Assembly (NCBI GenBank): GCA_038501625.1
Contig: JAZAYU010000005.1
Span: 8,891,484 to 8,955,483 of the forward strand
Length of the DNA: 64,000 bases
Direction: 5' to 3'
From: Corbicula japonica
Taxonomy: Eukaryota; Mollusca; Bivalvia; Venerida; Cyrenidae
The notes beneath the pieces were generated by a model, which saw nothing but the letters and a program-made list of their open reading frames with translations, searched no databases and had not been told where the DNA came from. This document shows, piece after piece, positions 9,961 to 21,633 of the stretch. How positions within the stretch are numbered: the first letter of the stretch is position 1; every line of letters starts with the position of its first letter. Made by a program: the position numbers and the translations under genes.

Positions 9961-10388
9961 ACAGTAAGGAAAAGGCGTATCACTGTCCAAGTCTAAAGAG
10001 ATGGAGAGCATAAATAAATACTTTGACGATTCCAAAAGTAAAATCACTAACAACGAATGTGAAAACTGTGGAAACTCTGAGAAATACTAAACGTGCTTTA
10101 CGTAATTAAGTAACCTGATTTGTTTTCCTTTTTTCAATGATCTTAAGCTTAGTGACCAAATATAAGTTGCAAACATTGAAATCCGCACATCAATAACGCT
10201 AAATATATTTAAATGCTTATCGAGCGCAGGCCTTGTATGGACAAAAACAAACAAAGTAACTGGATGCATGCCATTTCAAGGGCAAATCAACCACAAACAT
10301 GCTTTTATTTTGTCACAAGAGTTTATTTGCCAACTGCGGAATGAATGTAGATATAAAATTCATAATCGATAATTTTGTAATACAGTAA

Positions 10389-10594
10389 CTGTAGTATTAA
10401 TTAATTTCGCGGGGATCAAATTTCGCACAAAAGCCGTAAATGACATTTTCGTGTGAGCTTAAATTCTCGCACTTGTATTATTCTCATGAGATAAGATATT
10501 CGATGGATTGATTTCGCTAAGGTTTGATTTCGCGCACTTTCCCTAGCGCATATTACGCGAAAATAACCACCCACGAAATATGATGATACTACAG
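10389..10594. mobile_element. Small non-autonomous TIR element (MITE), about 206 bp
   Basis: The ends are CTGTAGTATTAATTAATTTCG and the complement of an end reading CTGTAGTATCATCATATTTCG, so imperfect terminal inverted repeats of roughly 25 bases. TAA flanks both sides (10386-10388 and 10595-10597) as a candidate target duplication. The interior is rich in TTCGC and GCGAAA blocks. No ORF. Confidence 0.65.
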
Positions 10595-11384
10595 TAATAG
10601 AAGAATAAAAACACTGAGGCTACATCTGTATGTTAACTCTTATGAAATAGATGAAAGGGAACTGAAAGTAAAAGAATAACTTATCTCCAGTCGCTCTGGT
10701 ATCGCTGTGGTCGTCCAGCACCTTACCATTTTATACCACAGCGGTATTAGCTTCTTACATATTGTGTTTGATGTTTTTGCATGCTTCATTGTCTGGTACG
10801 TACGTGCAACTTTACATGTTTGATTATATGATTTGATGATGGTGCATCCAGGTACCTGGATAAAAGCAAAATTGCAAATAAGTTCTATTGTTTTGCTGTT
10901 ATCAGCTGCGTCCTTTAATATTTCGGCCAGTTTTTCGGCGTTAGCTGTCTAAGCTCACTTTTGACCTAGTTTTTCGACCAATGAAATGTTGTAAATAATA
11001 CTCGTATTCTCTTATTATGCAGAGGGAAAATGAAATAAACTATTTCGATTGGTAGCTATTTACACCAGAGAGGCATCTAGCAGGGTGGTGAGGTATCTAG
11101 TGGGATTTTTATTATTATGCGGCGGAAAAATCAAATCGATTAATTCGATTGTTTGTTAGTGGGTGTTGTATTGGAGAAAATACATATTTACGATTTAACT
11201 AACCAGTTAAGTCAATATTGATGGCTTAAATACAATATTATATGGAATATTCTTGGGTGTCAGGTAAACACTTGCATACAATACACAGTGTAAAACGAAA
11301 GAGAAGGGTAGATATTCCTAGTTCTTACTGATTCCTTTCTAGTTCCTTTGATACTGATTGTTAATTTCAAGTACGAAATACAAG

Positions 11385-11455
11385 TTGATTGTAGTGTAGT
11401 GGCTAACTCTCTCGCCTGTCAAGCGGAGGCCCCGGGTTCAATACTCAGGACGGAT
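11385..11455 (+). repeat. tRNA-Asp-like relic (probable SINE head or tRNA pseudogene)
   Basis: TAGTGTAGTGGCTAAC resembles a tRNA-Asp D arm. GCCTGTCAAGC gives an anticodon loop reading GTC, and GGGTTCAATAC resembles the T loop and B box. The acceptor strands and the T stem do not pair properly, so I do not call a working tRNA. A T-run follows directly. Confidence 0.45.
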
Positions 11456-12232
11456 ACTTTTTTTTAAAGTTAATATACGTAAAAGTTGGTAGATTTCGCT
11501 CTTGTAACAGGTTGTAATTATTTATATTTATTAAATTTCAAGGACATTTATTCATCTTGAATTCTCACTCTACACGAGGTATTTTATTGAAACTGAATAT
11601 TTCGCTTCTTTAATCGACTTGTTATCACTGAATGAAATTGTTGCAACAGCTTCAATATTTTTTTTGAAAGACACTTTCAATAAATTTATGAGTTGTCATG
11701 ATTTGGTCGCTTAATCTCTAAGTCATACTAAGAAGGCAGGGAGGGTTCGTCAACAGCTATAACAAATGAAATAAAATAACTAAACTGTGTCTGCTTTGCC
11801 TCTCTGTATTTCTTTCTTTCTTATATACATGTATATATAAATCTTTTCCATCAACGCCGTTTATCTTTTTTAAAGATATTTCTTGTTTCAATATCCCAGC
11901 CAATAAAAATTAGGATCTAGTTAAATCACCCCAAGATATAGTTCCTGCTTTTTAAATGTTTGCCTTTGTAATTGTACTTAACAAATAACAGCATTCAGAT
12001 GCTTTCTGGTCGTTTTGGAAAAGAAATGCATTCCGATTGTGGCTAGTGGCGTGTGTTCACATTTTCCTGCGTAAATTCTGCTTTGCTTAGATCTAGGGCA
12101 CAGTCGAGTTTGTTTTTAAATCTGCAGACCACTCACCACTGTTAATGGAAATAGGTTTAATTATATCAACAAACTCGATTATAAAGCGCATTTGAACATA
12201 CTTTAGTGGTTTAAATTTGATATAAATCTTGA

Positions 12233-13165
12233 GATTCTTATGGTTCTTATGATAATTATACCTTATGGACTTGTCAAGACCTTATAGAGTCGCTAACTTT
12301 CTTACTAGATAATATTTATGTTAGATTCGGTACCTCTATTTATAAACAAGTAATAGGCATCCCAATGGGTACTAATTGTGCACCCCTTGTTGCTGATCTG
12401 TTTTTATACTGTTATGAAAGAGACTTTATGTTATCTCTTTCTACTGAACATCAAGATGATATAATTACAGCTTTTAACAACACCTCGAGGTACCTTGATG
12501 ATTTATTAAATATAGACAATAACCATTTTCCATTACTTGTTAATAAGATTTATCCTAAAGAACTACAACTTAACAAAGCGAACACTTCAGAAAAGCAAGC
12601 AAACTTTCTCGATCTAAATCTGTCCATTGAAAATGGTTATGTCACTACTAAAATTTATGATAAAAGAGATGATTTTAATTTTAATATAGTAAATTTTCCG
12701 TTTTTAGACGGCGATGTTCCCCGTGCAACATCTTATGGGGTTTATATCTCACAGCTTGTTCGCTTTTCAAGAGCTTGCAACAATGTTAATGATTTCAATG
12801 AACGTAATCTTTGCATTACAGAAAAACTTTTAAAACAAGGTTATCGGTATCACAAATTAAGGAAAACCTTTTGCAAGTTTTATCGCCGATACCCAGATTT
12901 AATTCATAAATACAAATGCAGTTTAAAATCACTTTTGCAACAAGGTATTTCACAACCAGTTTTTTATGTAGATTTAATTTATAAACTTAAAAAGATAAAA
13001 GGCAGTGTTAATTTCTCCCGGTTATTCGTAAAAACCATCTGTAAATTTAAAAAGAAAGGTTACCAACATGATATTTTACAGCGCTCTGCAGGCCTAGTGA
13101 TTAACCCTTCTACAGTTGATCATTATGCTTACCTCTTTGATTGCACGACGGTGGCAGGGGTTTAA
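12233..13165 (+). CDS. Penelope-like reverse transcriptase, C-terminal part
   Basis: The frame is open from just after a TGA at 12230 and has its first ATG at 12365, inside the conserved GIPMGTNCAPLVADLFLY block (RT motif B region). The catalytic box reads RYLDDLL, the YxDD of motif C. IYPKELQL, ANFLDLNL and YGVYISQLVRFSRAC follow, the diagnostic C-terminal blocks of a widespread animal RT family that I associate with Penelope-like elements. The palm N-terminus with motif A is missing, so the piece cannot be active. I see no GIY-YIG endonuclease after the RT before the stop at 13165. Family placement from memory of these motifs is good for RT and moderate for Penelope-like. Confidence 0.7.
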   Translation, partial: DSYGSYDNYTLWTCQDLIESLTFLLDNIYVRFGTSIYKQVIGIPMGTNCAPLVADLFLYCYERDFMLSLSTEHQDDIITAFNNTSRYLDDLLNIDNNHFPLLVNKIYPKELQLNKANTSEKQANFLDLNLSIENGYVTTKIYDKRDDFNFNIVNFPFLDGDVPRATSYGVYISQLVRFSRACNNVNDFNERNLCITEKLLKQGYRYHKLRKTFCKFYRRYPDLIHKYKCSLKSLLQQGISQPVFYVDLIYKLKKIKGSVNFSRLFVKTICKFKKKGYQHDILQRSAGLVINPSTVDHYAYLFDCTTVAGV

Positions 13166-13690
13166 GAGTTTATGAAGGTTAATGGGGAAATCTTTTCTTA
13201 AAAGAACCTAGAAGCTCGATTTGTTTCTTTTATCCCTGTCATCGTGTTCTTGCTGATTTTACTCCAGATGCTCTGGTCTCGGAAAGATCATTGAGTACCC
13301 GCCCTTTGGCTTTGCAATGCTATTAGCTTCTTATGTTTTTATGTTTGTATGCTTTTGCATACAACATTGTTGAGCTGATGGGTGGGTTGGAGTTATTTCA
13401 CCAAGACAATTTTTACTTGTCTTGTGATACGAGAACCTGTTGGGGCAAGTGTGAGGTTGGTGCACCCTAGAACCTGGTTTAAACCCCCAGTGGCAATTTG
13501 ATTTGCCACTGACCGTTCCAAGGCGGTAACCCCTCGGGTTCTCATTTTTGTTTTTTGTTAGTGGCGTCCTTTTTGAAACTGATTATTTTATTAACCATGC
13601 TCTCTCCCCCTCTCTTCTTCTTGACTGTGTGGGGAGGCTGTTGTTTTCTGAATGTGGCAATTCCTGATATGCATATTTCACATTTTTTTG
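13166..13690 (+). repeat. 3' tail of the Penelope-like element, master copy in this window
   Basis: Blocks in order: TATTAGCTTCTTATG (13320), TTGGTGCACCCTAGAACCTGG (13457), a hairpin at 13490, CAAGGCGGTAACCCCTCGGG (13518) and GGCAATTCCTGATATGCATA (13654). The same order marks the copies listed elsewhere. Confidence 0.65.
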
Positions 13691-13694
13691 AAAG

Positions 13695-14845
13695 GGTTAG
13701 GGTTACTATGGAAAGCCAGAGCTGTCTTATATTGTTGATTTCGAATGTATTCAACCGCTTTGGTATTATATCAGTTCATTTCTATAATATATAAAACCAA
13801 AACATGCATTTATTGAACCAATACTCATTATATTAATCCACGCGTACAATATATTATACGGACTCGTCGAAATATGAAACCAATATACCTTTATGTAGAT
13901 TCAGCCTTGCTATGTTTGTATTGGAAACTGTATTGAATGAAACCAGTATGTTCAAATATGAATTCACATTTTAATATATACAACCAACTGCCTTTGTATA
14001 GAACCAACTTGCGCATATATAAATATATTTTTGAATTGTATTTAACGAATGTGTTAATATTTAAAACCGAATTAGACATACATAACTTTCTATATATTTC
14101 TTATTCGGTTTTATATATGAACAGTTTACTTTCATATATTGTCAAAATGATATCATATAATGCTACACTCGTTACACACAAGGACAGATGGATACATATA
14201 TGTCTACTTTGGTTTGATAAAAAGATGCAGTCATTAAATACAATGTCAATATGAACTGATATATTGCAACATTGGTTACACATTTGAATGGTTGGTTCAA
14301 CGAATGATGAATCGAAATAATATAAGTATTACTCGATTTCATACAAGGACGAAGCGAATATATATATTTCTTCTTCGGTTTTGTATATGAACAGTTACTT
14401 TCATGAAAATGATATAATATAATGATACTCTCATTCCACATAAGGACAGTCGGATTTATGTATGTCTAATTCGGTTTTAAATATTAATACATTCGTTAAA
14501 TACAATTCAAAAATATATTTATATATGCGCAAGTTGGCAGTATACAAAGGCAGTTGGTTGTATATATTAAAATGTGAATTCATATTTGAACATACTGGTT
14601 TCATTCAATACAGTTTCCAATACAAACAAAGCAAGACTGAATCTATATAAAGGTATATTGGTTTCATATATCGATGAGTCCGTATAATATATTGTACGTG
14701 TGAATAAATATAATGAGTTGTGGTTCAATAAATACATGTTTTGGTTTTATATATTATAGAAATGAACTGATATAATACCAAAGCGGTTGAATAAATTCGA
14801 AAACAACAATATAAGACAGCTCTGGCTTTACATAGGTTACGGTTA
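13695..14845. repeat. Large inverted repeat, arms of about 385 bp around a 370-bp core
   Basis: The left arm (13695-14086) and the complement of the right arm (14456-14845) are close to 90 percent identical by eye. Their reverse-oriented frames give almost the same 62-residue translation (13891-14079 minus, 14462-14650 plus). I take these as shadows of AT-rich repeat DNA and not genes. The core contains a further direct duplication: 14095-14208 resembles 14365-14470, with the shared phrases TTCGGTTTT, ATATGAACAGT and AAGGACAG. The whole could form a long hairpin. It may be a foldback-type element. No target duplication was identified. Confidence 0.85.
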
Positions 14846-15049
14846 AAACAGTTATTTTGAACGCAATGTAAGACGATATATTTAACTGTTTAAGGATATT
14901 GTTACATTCTGACAAAACGTAACTTAAAACATATAAAAAAGGAATTTTAAAGCCCCCGAACATATCAAATGAACATATTACATCGTAGGAATACAATGTT
15001 TTGTCAGTAATACTCTGATAATTTTGTTTCAATATTTCGGCCTTTTTAT

Positions 15050-15240
15050 ATAGGTGGTTTCAATATCCCTGTTTATGTGATTTTGCATGCGAGATGATGG
15101 GTAGGTTGGAAGGTTGGAGTTATATCACTTAAAAAACTTTTATTTTTGTATTTGTGTGTTCATATGAAACCATATTTGTACCAGTGTGAGATTGGTACAT
15201 TCTTGAACCTGGGTTAAACCTGATGAAGGGTCGCTTTCTG
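15050..15240 (+). repeat. Penelope-like 3' tail fragment upstream of the broken helicase
   Basis: It shares GATGGGTAGGTTGGAG, CAGTGTGAGATTGGTAC and CTTGAACCTGGGTTAAAC with 13378-13475, in the same order, then diverges at 15218. Confidence 0.6.
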
Positions 15241-15357
15241 TGATATTGAAAGTAACGAGCAACACACCAGCGACCCGACTTTGCATATTTATTAATACAA
15301 ATTCGACGTTAAATGTTAAATACGATTGTATTAACAAAGTACTACATTTCAGGAGCA

Positions 15358-18300
15358 ATGGCGTCTGCCGAAAATAAAAACGATGACGAACAACCGCCTT
15401 CTTTTCCTGTACCGACTTTCTTCGAAGGCAATGATGATGTTGAATCGGAGAAAAGACCAAGTCGTGGAGGATCACAAACAAGATCACGTTTGAGATCACG
15501 GGGTAAGTCTTCAAGGGGTCAAAGAGGTCGTGGTCGCGGTGAAGATATCCAATTTTTACACTTGCCTCATAGAATCCCACGAATCGCATCATAAGGAGAA
15601 GACAATCGACCAAATACAGGTTATAAGCGAGGAAATCTCAATGCAAGATCACGCGGTAGAGTACGCAGACGCGGCAGAGGTTCGGACAATTCAGAAAGCA
15701 GTGATAGAAAATTTAGTGACAAGAGTAATGAAACTAAGCTTGCGACTAACTCTTATGTTGATATCGATGAATTGCTAGAGCAAGAATGTGGAAATGAAAG
15801 TAAACGAGTGAAGAAGGGACGCGAATTTTCCGAAACAAGCCTTATAGTGATATCTAAAAAGGACAACACTGATGAAGTATTGCTTGATATTGGGAATTCA
15901 AAAAGCGGATTTGTTGAGTTTATTCGCAAACCTTTAGATCCCCATCTTGTTTACTACCTTTTTAGGCTATTATGCAACGTTTCAGATGCAAAAATACAAA
16001 ATACACGTAGAAGAGAAATCTTGCAAGAAGTTGAGACCCACTTTTTACATAAATTAACCGAATTACTAAATGATATTAGTTTGAAGGAGTCCAAAACGTT
16101 TCATGTATGGAACTCTTCGGGCAACTTGCGCAAGTTATTGATTAATATATCAAAACTGTTAAGCGCGATTATAACGACTTTGCCGTCCTCATTAGGAAAA
16201 TGTAAAGGTGTCATTACAGCTGTGAAAGAGGTTATTGAAGAACATAGTGTTGAAGGAGCTGCAGAAGCTCTACAAGATGTCGAAGAAGTTCTTAAAAGAG
16301 AAAAACAAACAAGACAAAATTCAAGAACAGGCGACGGAGAGAACAGTAACATTACATCTACGACAAGCACAGACAAACTGACGGAAGAAACGGAACATCC
16401 ACCAAACAACTTCAGAGAAATTTCAATATTTCCAACTTTGGATGATTTTCAAGAAGATTTCAAACCTTTTTTGAGGGCAAACAAAGATGTAGGGAAGTAT
16501 GAAAACTTAGATAATTACCTTGACGTTCAATTTCGACTCCTGCGCGAGGACTATATGAAGCCGTTACGCAAAGGTATAGTAGACTACAAACATTGTATTA
16601 AAAACGGCATGGCGGTGACAAAACTCAAAGATATTCGGCTGTATCAGTCCGTTCAGATACTTCACCCTGTCTGTTCAGGAAAAGGCATAAATCACATGCT
16701 TCTGTTTGACTTGAGAAACTTCAGTAAAGTCAATTGGGCGTCTTCTAGGAGGCTTTTGCATGGCTCGCTTGTTTGTTTCTCTAAGGATAATTTCGATACA
16801 ATTATATACGCAACCATTACAGAACGAAAACCAGATGAATTAGCACTGGGAAATATTCAAGTGCATTTTGAGGACAAGAATGAAGTACTTGCGATTCGGC
16901 CAACTGATGTATTCACCATGGCTGAAACGACAGCATACTTTGAAGCTTACAGACACGTTTTAAAGGGTTTGCAAGAAATGAACGATAAAATGCCACTCCA
17001 ACGTTATGTCGTAGCCTGCGAACTTGAGGTCCAACCACCAGATTATTTACAAAAAGATATTCAGGTTTTGTACGATTTCGCTTCTCTCCTAACTGGAAAA
17101 GAGAGCAACAGCTGCTTAATACCTGTTTTACAGACAGATTTGTGGCCTTCTGTCGCAGAATTTAATCTGGACTCTTCGCAATATGAGGCTCTACAGCAGG
17201 CGACAACAAAAGAACTAGCTATCATTCAAGGTCCGCCAGGGACAGGAAAAGCATTTGTAGGATTGAAAATTGTTCAGCTTCTTTTGAATAACTTTAATCA
17301 ATGGACAGAACCTAAACAAAGGTGTCCCATTCTTGTTGTGTGCTACACAAATCATGCTTTAGACCAATTTCTTGAAGGCGTTTTACAGTTTTCAAACGAT
17401 AAACTTATTCGTATTGGCGGAAGATGCAAAAATGAAAATTTAGAGCCATTTGTTCTTCGAAATATTAAACAAAAAAGAAAGGAGAATAATGAACGATCGT
17501 TCAGCATGACCCAAAGTGAGAAAGATCACTTTATTGAACTTAAAAACAGTGAAAAGCAGATCGTCGCCATAAGCAATAGAATCAAACAAACTGCAACAAA
17601 TATTATACAATACGGGCATCTTAAACATTTCATGACTGACAGTCAGCAAGAAATGTTTGAAACAGCAGGAGATGAGACATTTCTGAAAACCTGCATATCA
17701 CAATGGATTGGCATATTTGAACAGAACGAGGAATGTCTTAAGAACAAGCCAAAAGGACAGCAGTTCAAACAAGTTTGGGAGCAAACAATTCTGCAAACTG
17801 TTCGGCAGTTACCAAGGAATGAAAGGGATTATCTAAATTACGTATGGGATCTTGACACCGGAAGACGTGCTGAGCTTTACAAAACTTGGATTTCAGAGTT
17901 AACAGAAAATGCGCAGAATGAGTTATGTAACAACAGGAAAAAGACCAAACAAACGAGAAAAAAGGAAAGACATCTACAACAGTTGATCCAAACAGCAAGT
18001 GAGTCAATACTACACATTGAAACTCTAATGAATAATGTCGTCAGTCTAAAAACCAAACAGGAAATCCAATTTTTGTTGTCTGAAAAACGTGTTCCTAAAG
18101 GGATTTTGATTCGTTTTTGGCTTGATTTACTGGGAAGTGACAAATCCATACCATACATTAAAGATGCACTTGAAAATCTCTCTTTGAATTATGAGAATGG
18201 ATTTAAAGATGACGAGTTATCAGAAGAAAGGGATGACGATGAAGAAGATAGAAGACTTGAAGAAGATGATGACTTTTTGTTAGAATATTCCGACAGAAAA

Positions 18301-21300
18301 AGTAAAGACAAAAGCAAAAATAAGAAAGATGACGATGCTTGGATTTTAGTTATGAATGCTAAACAAACTGCATATAGAGTAAAGATTTTGCTTACGTCGG
18401 CAAAGGAACTCAGCCAAGAGGAATCAGATAGTATGGCTAATGTTTGGAAATTGGATCAAAGCAAGCGCCGCGATCTTTACCGACATTGGGTATTTCAGTA
18501 TCGTAAAAAACTAAAGGACTTTGTTCAGCTTCAAGAACAAGTGTTCAACCATGCGACTGAAAAACTTGATGAGGTTCGAAATACTGAGACTTTTGAAATA
18601 ATGAGAGACGCTGACGTAATTGGGTTGACAACAACTGGCGCAGCGAAAAACCGACGATTGCTAAAGCTAATACAACCAAAAATCATAGTTGTGGAAGAGG
18701 CTGCTGAGGTGTTGGAGTCTCACATAATCACGACATTAAATGAAAACTGTCAACACCTTATCCTTATCGGTGACCATAAACAACTGCGACCTTCAACAAC
18801 AGTTTATGAGCTGTCAAAGAAATATAAACTAGATGTGTCATTTTTTGAAAGAATGGTTCGAAACAATGTGCCTTACATCACTCTGCAGGAGCAACACAGA
18901 ATGCGACCTGAAATATCTTGTCTGCTGAAACATGTATCCAACGCTTAGAGATCACCACAGCGTTCAACAATATGACAACATCTTGGGTCTTGACGTCAAT
19001 ATACAGTTTATAAGTCACGACGAACCCGAACAGACCCCAGATGATTCAACAAGTCATTGTAATCCTCACGAAGCACAATATGTAGCAGGACTTTGCATGT
19101 ATCTTCTTAATCAAGGCTACAATCCTTCACAAATAACGGTGATTACCCCATATATGGCACAGGTTCAACTACTTAGAAGGGCTATGCCCAAATCCTCTTA
19201 TGAAGGAGTACGAATAACAGCGGTTGACAACTTTCAAGGCGAGGAAAATGATATCATACTCTTATCGTTAGTAAGAAGTAGTTCACCGTCAGGTCAGGGA
19301 AAAAACAAGATAGGGTTTGTTGGAATAGAAAATCGAATTTGTGTTTCTCTTTCAAGAGCAAAGAAAGGCCTTTACGTTATTGGTAACTTCACACTCCTGG
19401 AACTTAACAGTCAACTGTGGCATGACATTATACAAACAATGAAAAGTTAGGGAGCAGTGAAGTCAGAAATGATTTTGAGATGTCAAAATCATCCAGAGAA
19501 ATTTGTTTTAGCCGAAGAAGCAGCAGACTTTGGGAAATGTCCACAGGCCGGATGCGGAAAATCATGCGGCGCAGAGCTTCCGTGCGCTCACATTTGTCCA
19601 AAAAGTTGTCACCAGATAGATAGAGAACACACGAGTGCGACATGTGAAAGACCCTGCGAGAATATTGTATGTGACGAAGGTCATACATGCACAAAACGCT
19701 GTTGGCAAACGTGTGGCAATTGCTGCAAACTTACTGAGAAGATGATTCCTATGTGCGGGCATACAGAATTGATACCGTGTTCTATGGATCCAAATGACTG
19801 GAAATGTGTACAGTTATTTTGACATGCGGACATATGTGCAACAGAAAATGTTATGAATGTAAACAAAGCGAGCACCACGAAGAAAAATGTCAAGATGAAG
19901 TTGAAAAACTATTGCCTAAGGCAGTCATGAAATGTCATGAATCTGTTAATTCTTTTAAATACGAAGCACCATGCAAAGTCACACTTGATTGCAATCATAA
20001 GTGTAAAGGAAACTGTTTTACATGTGTACAAGGTCGAATTCATGGGTCATGCCAAAAGACATGCGAAAATATTTTACCGTGTGGTCACCGCTGTTCAAGC
20101 CCTTGTAGTGAGATCTGCCCACCCTGTAGCCGAACTTGTAAATGGGTGTGTTCCCATATGATCAGTTGTAACAGGATGTGCTGGCAAGAATGTTTTAAGT
20201 GCAGTGAAGAGTGCATGTTTGATTGCGAGCATCAAACATGTGAAAAAGAATGTCACGAGATTTGTAACAATGGACCTTGTCAACAACGCTGTAACAAAAA
20301 AGTCGCATGCGGTCACACTTGTCGAGGATTATGTAGTGAAAGTTGTATTTGTATTAGTTGCGAAGCCGATCTCGTTCGAAGAAGATCTGGTGAAGAGTTT
20401 GACGAAGGAGCTGTCTTCATTCAACTACATGACTGTAGTTGTATAATAGAGATTCATCGGCTCGATCGACATATGGAAAATCAAATGTTGTCTAGTGGAG
20501 GAAAAATATGCAAATCATGTCCGCACTGTTTAAGACCTATAACAAAAAATATCCGACGTTATACGAATATTTTGAAGCAAATTCGTGCAAAAATAGCAAA
20601 GGATTTCTTGGCAATGAATGGAGGATCAGATAGAGAAAGGGAATCATTCGCAAGGAAGCTCAAAACGAAAGTTTTAAGACTGAAATGTTTTGGTCTTACA
20701 GATTCTGAAATAAAGTCATTGGTCACCTCTATCAAAGATACTAATGCAACACGATACGGCATTCTCCATGCGGTCAATAAAGCGGCTGACAAACTTAAAG
20801 AACGTTTTGAAATAGAAAGAAAAATGTGCAGTCATCCAATAGAAGTTAATATTTCCGCTGAGGGTGGTCTAATCAAACTCGCGATTATCCGGAATAAATT
20901 GGTTTACATGAGAAAATTTCCAACAAAGCAGTTTTGGAGAGAGGTTGATACAGAAATAATGCGACTTAAACTGGGCGATGAACTGCTCAGATTTCGAGAG
21001 GAACCACGAAATCAAGAGGCTCTACAAGAAATGGTCGTTATTGCTCTCAATGTGCTGTCAGAAAAGTTAATTGATCAAGAAAAGGAGAAAATTTTAACAG
21101 AAGTAGCCGGCGTTGTTAAAACATTTCTGAATACAAACTGTGTAAACAACCATGTTGTTACAAAACTAACAGTCCAACTAAGTGCTAGGTTAACATTACA
21201 AGAAATGACAGTGCAAAAAGATGCTGCTACGGCAGACGGGAACCGACGAGAGAATATACAAGAAATGAACACTTCGTCACCGAAGTCACCGAATAGCAGG

Positions 21301-21633
21301 CCTAAGCCATCAAAAAATGTTACAGGAAAACCTGAAGATACGATAATTGAACACATCTCTTCAATGACAAGACACGAAACAATACCGGGAGCTCGTCCAA
21401 ATCAAACGCATTACTCTGAAATTGCTCTCGGTTCAGATTCTGTCGATATAGATGAACCGTCGACCAGAATGCGATTGCAAACAGTCGTGACAAGTGACAT
21501 TCTTTTAGGCTCAGACTCCTTTGATTCGTTGCCTGTCACGCAACGATCAGAGAACACACAAAGACAATCAAGGACATCGGAATCCATCTTTGATACTGAT
21601 GATACTGAAGAGGAAATTGAGAATGACTTTTGA
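15358..21633 (+). pseudogene. ZNFX1-like: ZNFX1-like helicase, decaying paralogue with four disablements
   Basis: It aligns throughout with the intact copy at 29950-35979. The start ATG (15358) follows a splice-acceptor-like TTTCAG, implying an upstream non-coding exon. The lesions against the intact copy are a TAA at 15592-15594 in the RG-rich N-terminus, a loss of about 7 bases near 18930 just after MRPEISCLLK, a TAG at 19448-19450 between the helicase and the zinc fingers, and a loss of about 10 bases near 19806 within the fingers. Between lesions, frames of 1,058 and 609 codons stay open, so decay is recent. Walker A reads GPPGTGKA, with the Thr that contacts Mg-ATP changed to Ala. Fragment expression is conceivable but unsupported. 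The lesions hold unless they are assembly errors. Confidence 0.85.

Larger units (their letters stand above)
8310..12232. other. Gene-poor, repeat-rich interval
   Basis: I see no supported protein gene. The interval holds relics of the Penelope-like 3' tail (8800-9060 and 9150-9430, minus orientation), a short tandem repeat (9911-9960), a TIR element (10389-10594) and a tRNA-Asp-like sequence (11385-11455). It also has a run of 12 G (8919-8930). The rest is AT-rich sequence with no readable signal. Confidence 0.55.
12233..13690 (+). mobile_element. 5'-truncated Penelope-like retroelement with 3' tail
   Basis: An open reverse transcriptase frame (12233-13165) is followed by about 500 bases of 3' sequence. 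The latter part of this (13310-13690) recurs in at least eight other places here as tails without coding sequence. Loss of the 5' half fits target-primed retrotransposition. The 3' tail carries a hairpin around AGTGGCAATTTG/TTTGCCACT (13490-13513). Confidence 0.65.

Noticed and set aside
11385..11455. Functional tRNA-Asp gene
   Set aside because: The acceptor stem does not pair and the T stem has mismatches; kept only as a relic.
13891..14079. A 62-residue minus-strand ORF nearly identical to one at 14462-14650 on the plus strand
   Set aside because: Both are translations of the two arms of the same AT-rich inverted repeat; identity comes from the repeat and not from protein selection.
14670..14710. 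CGATGAGTCCGTATA resembles part of a hammerhead ribozyme
   Set aside because: The required CTGATGA start and the closing GGACGAAA are absent, and its counterpart in the other arm reads CGACGAGTCCG.
15530..15778. Separate ORF between the first ATG and the main helicase frame of the broken copy
   Set aside because: It is out of frame. The true frame runs through an in-frame TAA at 15592-15594, as shown by alignment with the intact copy.
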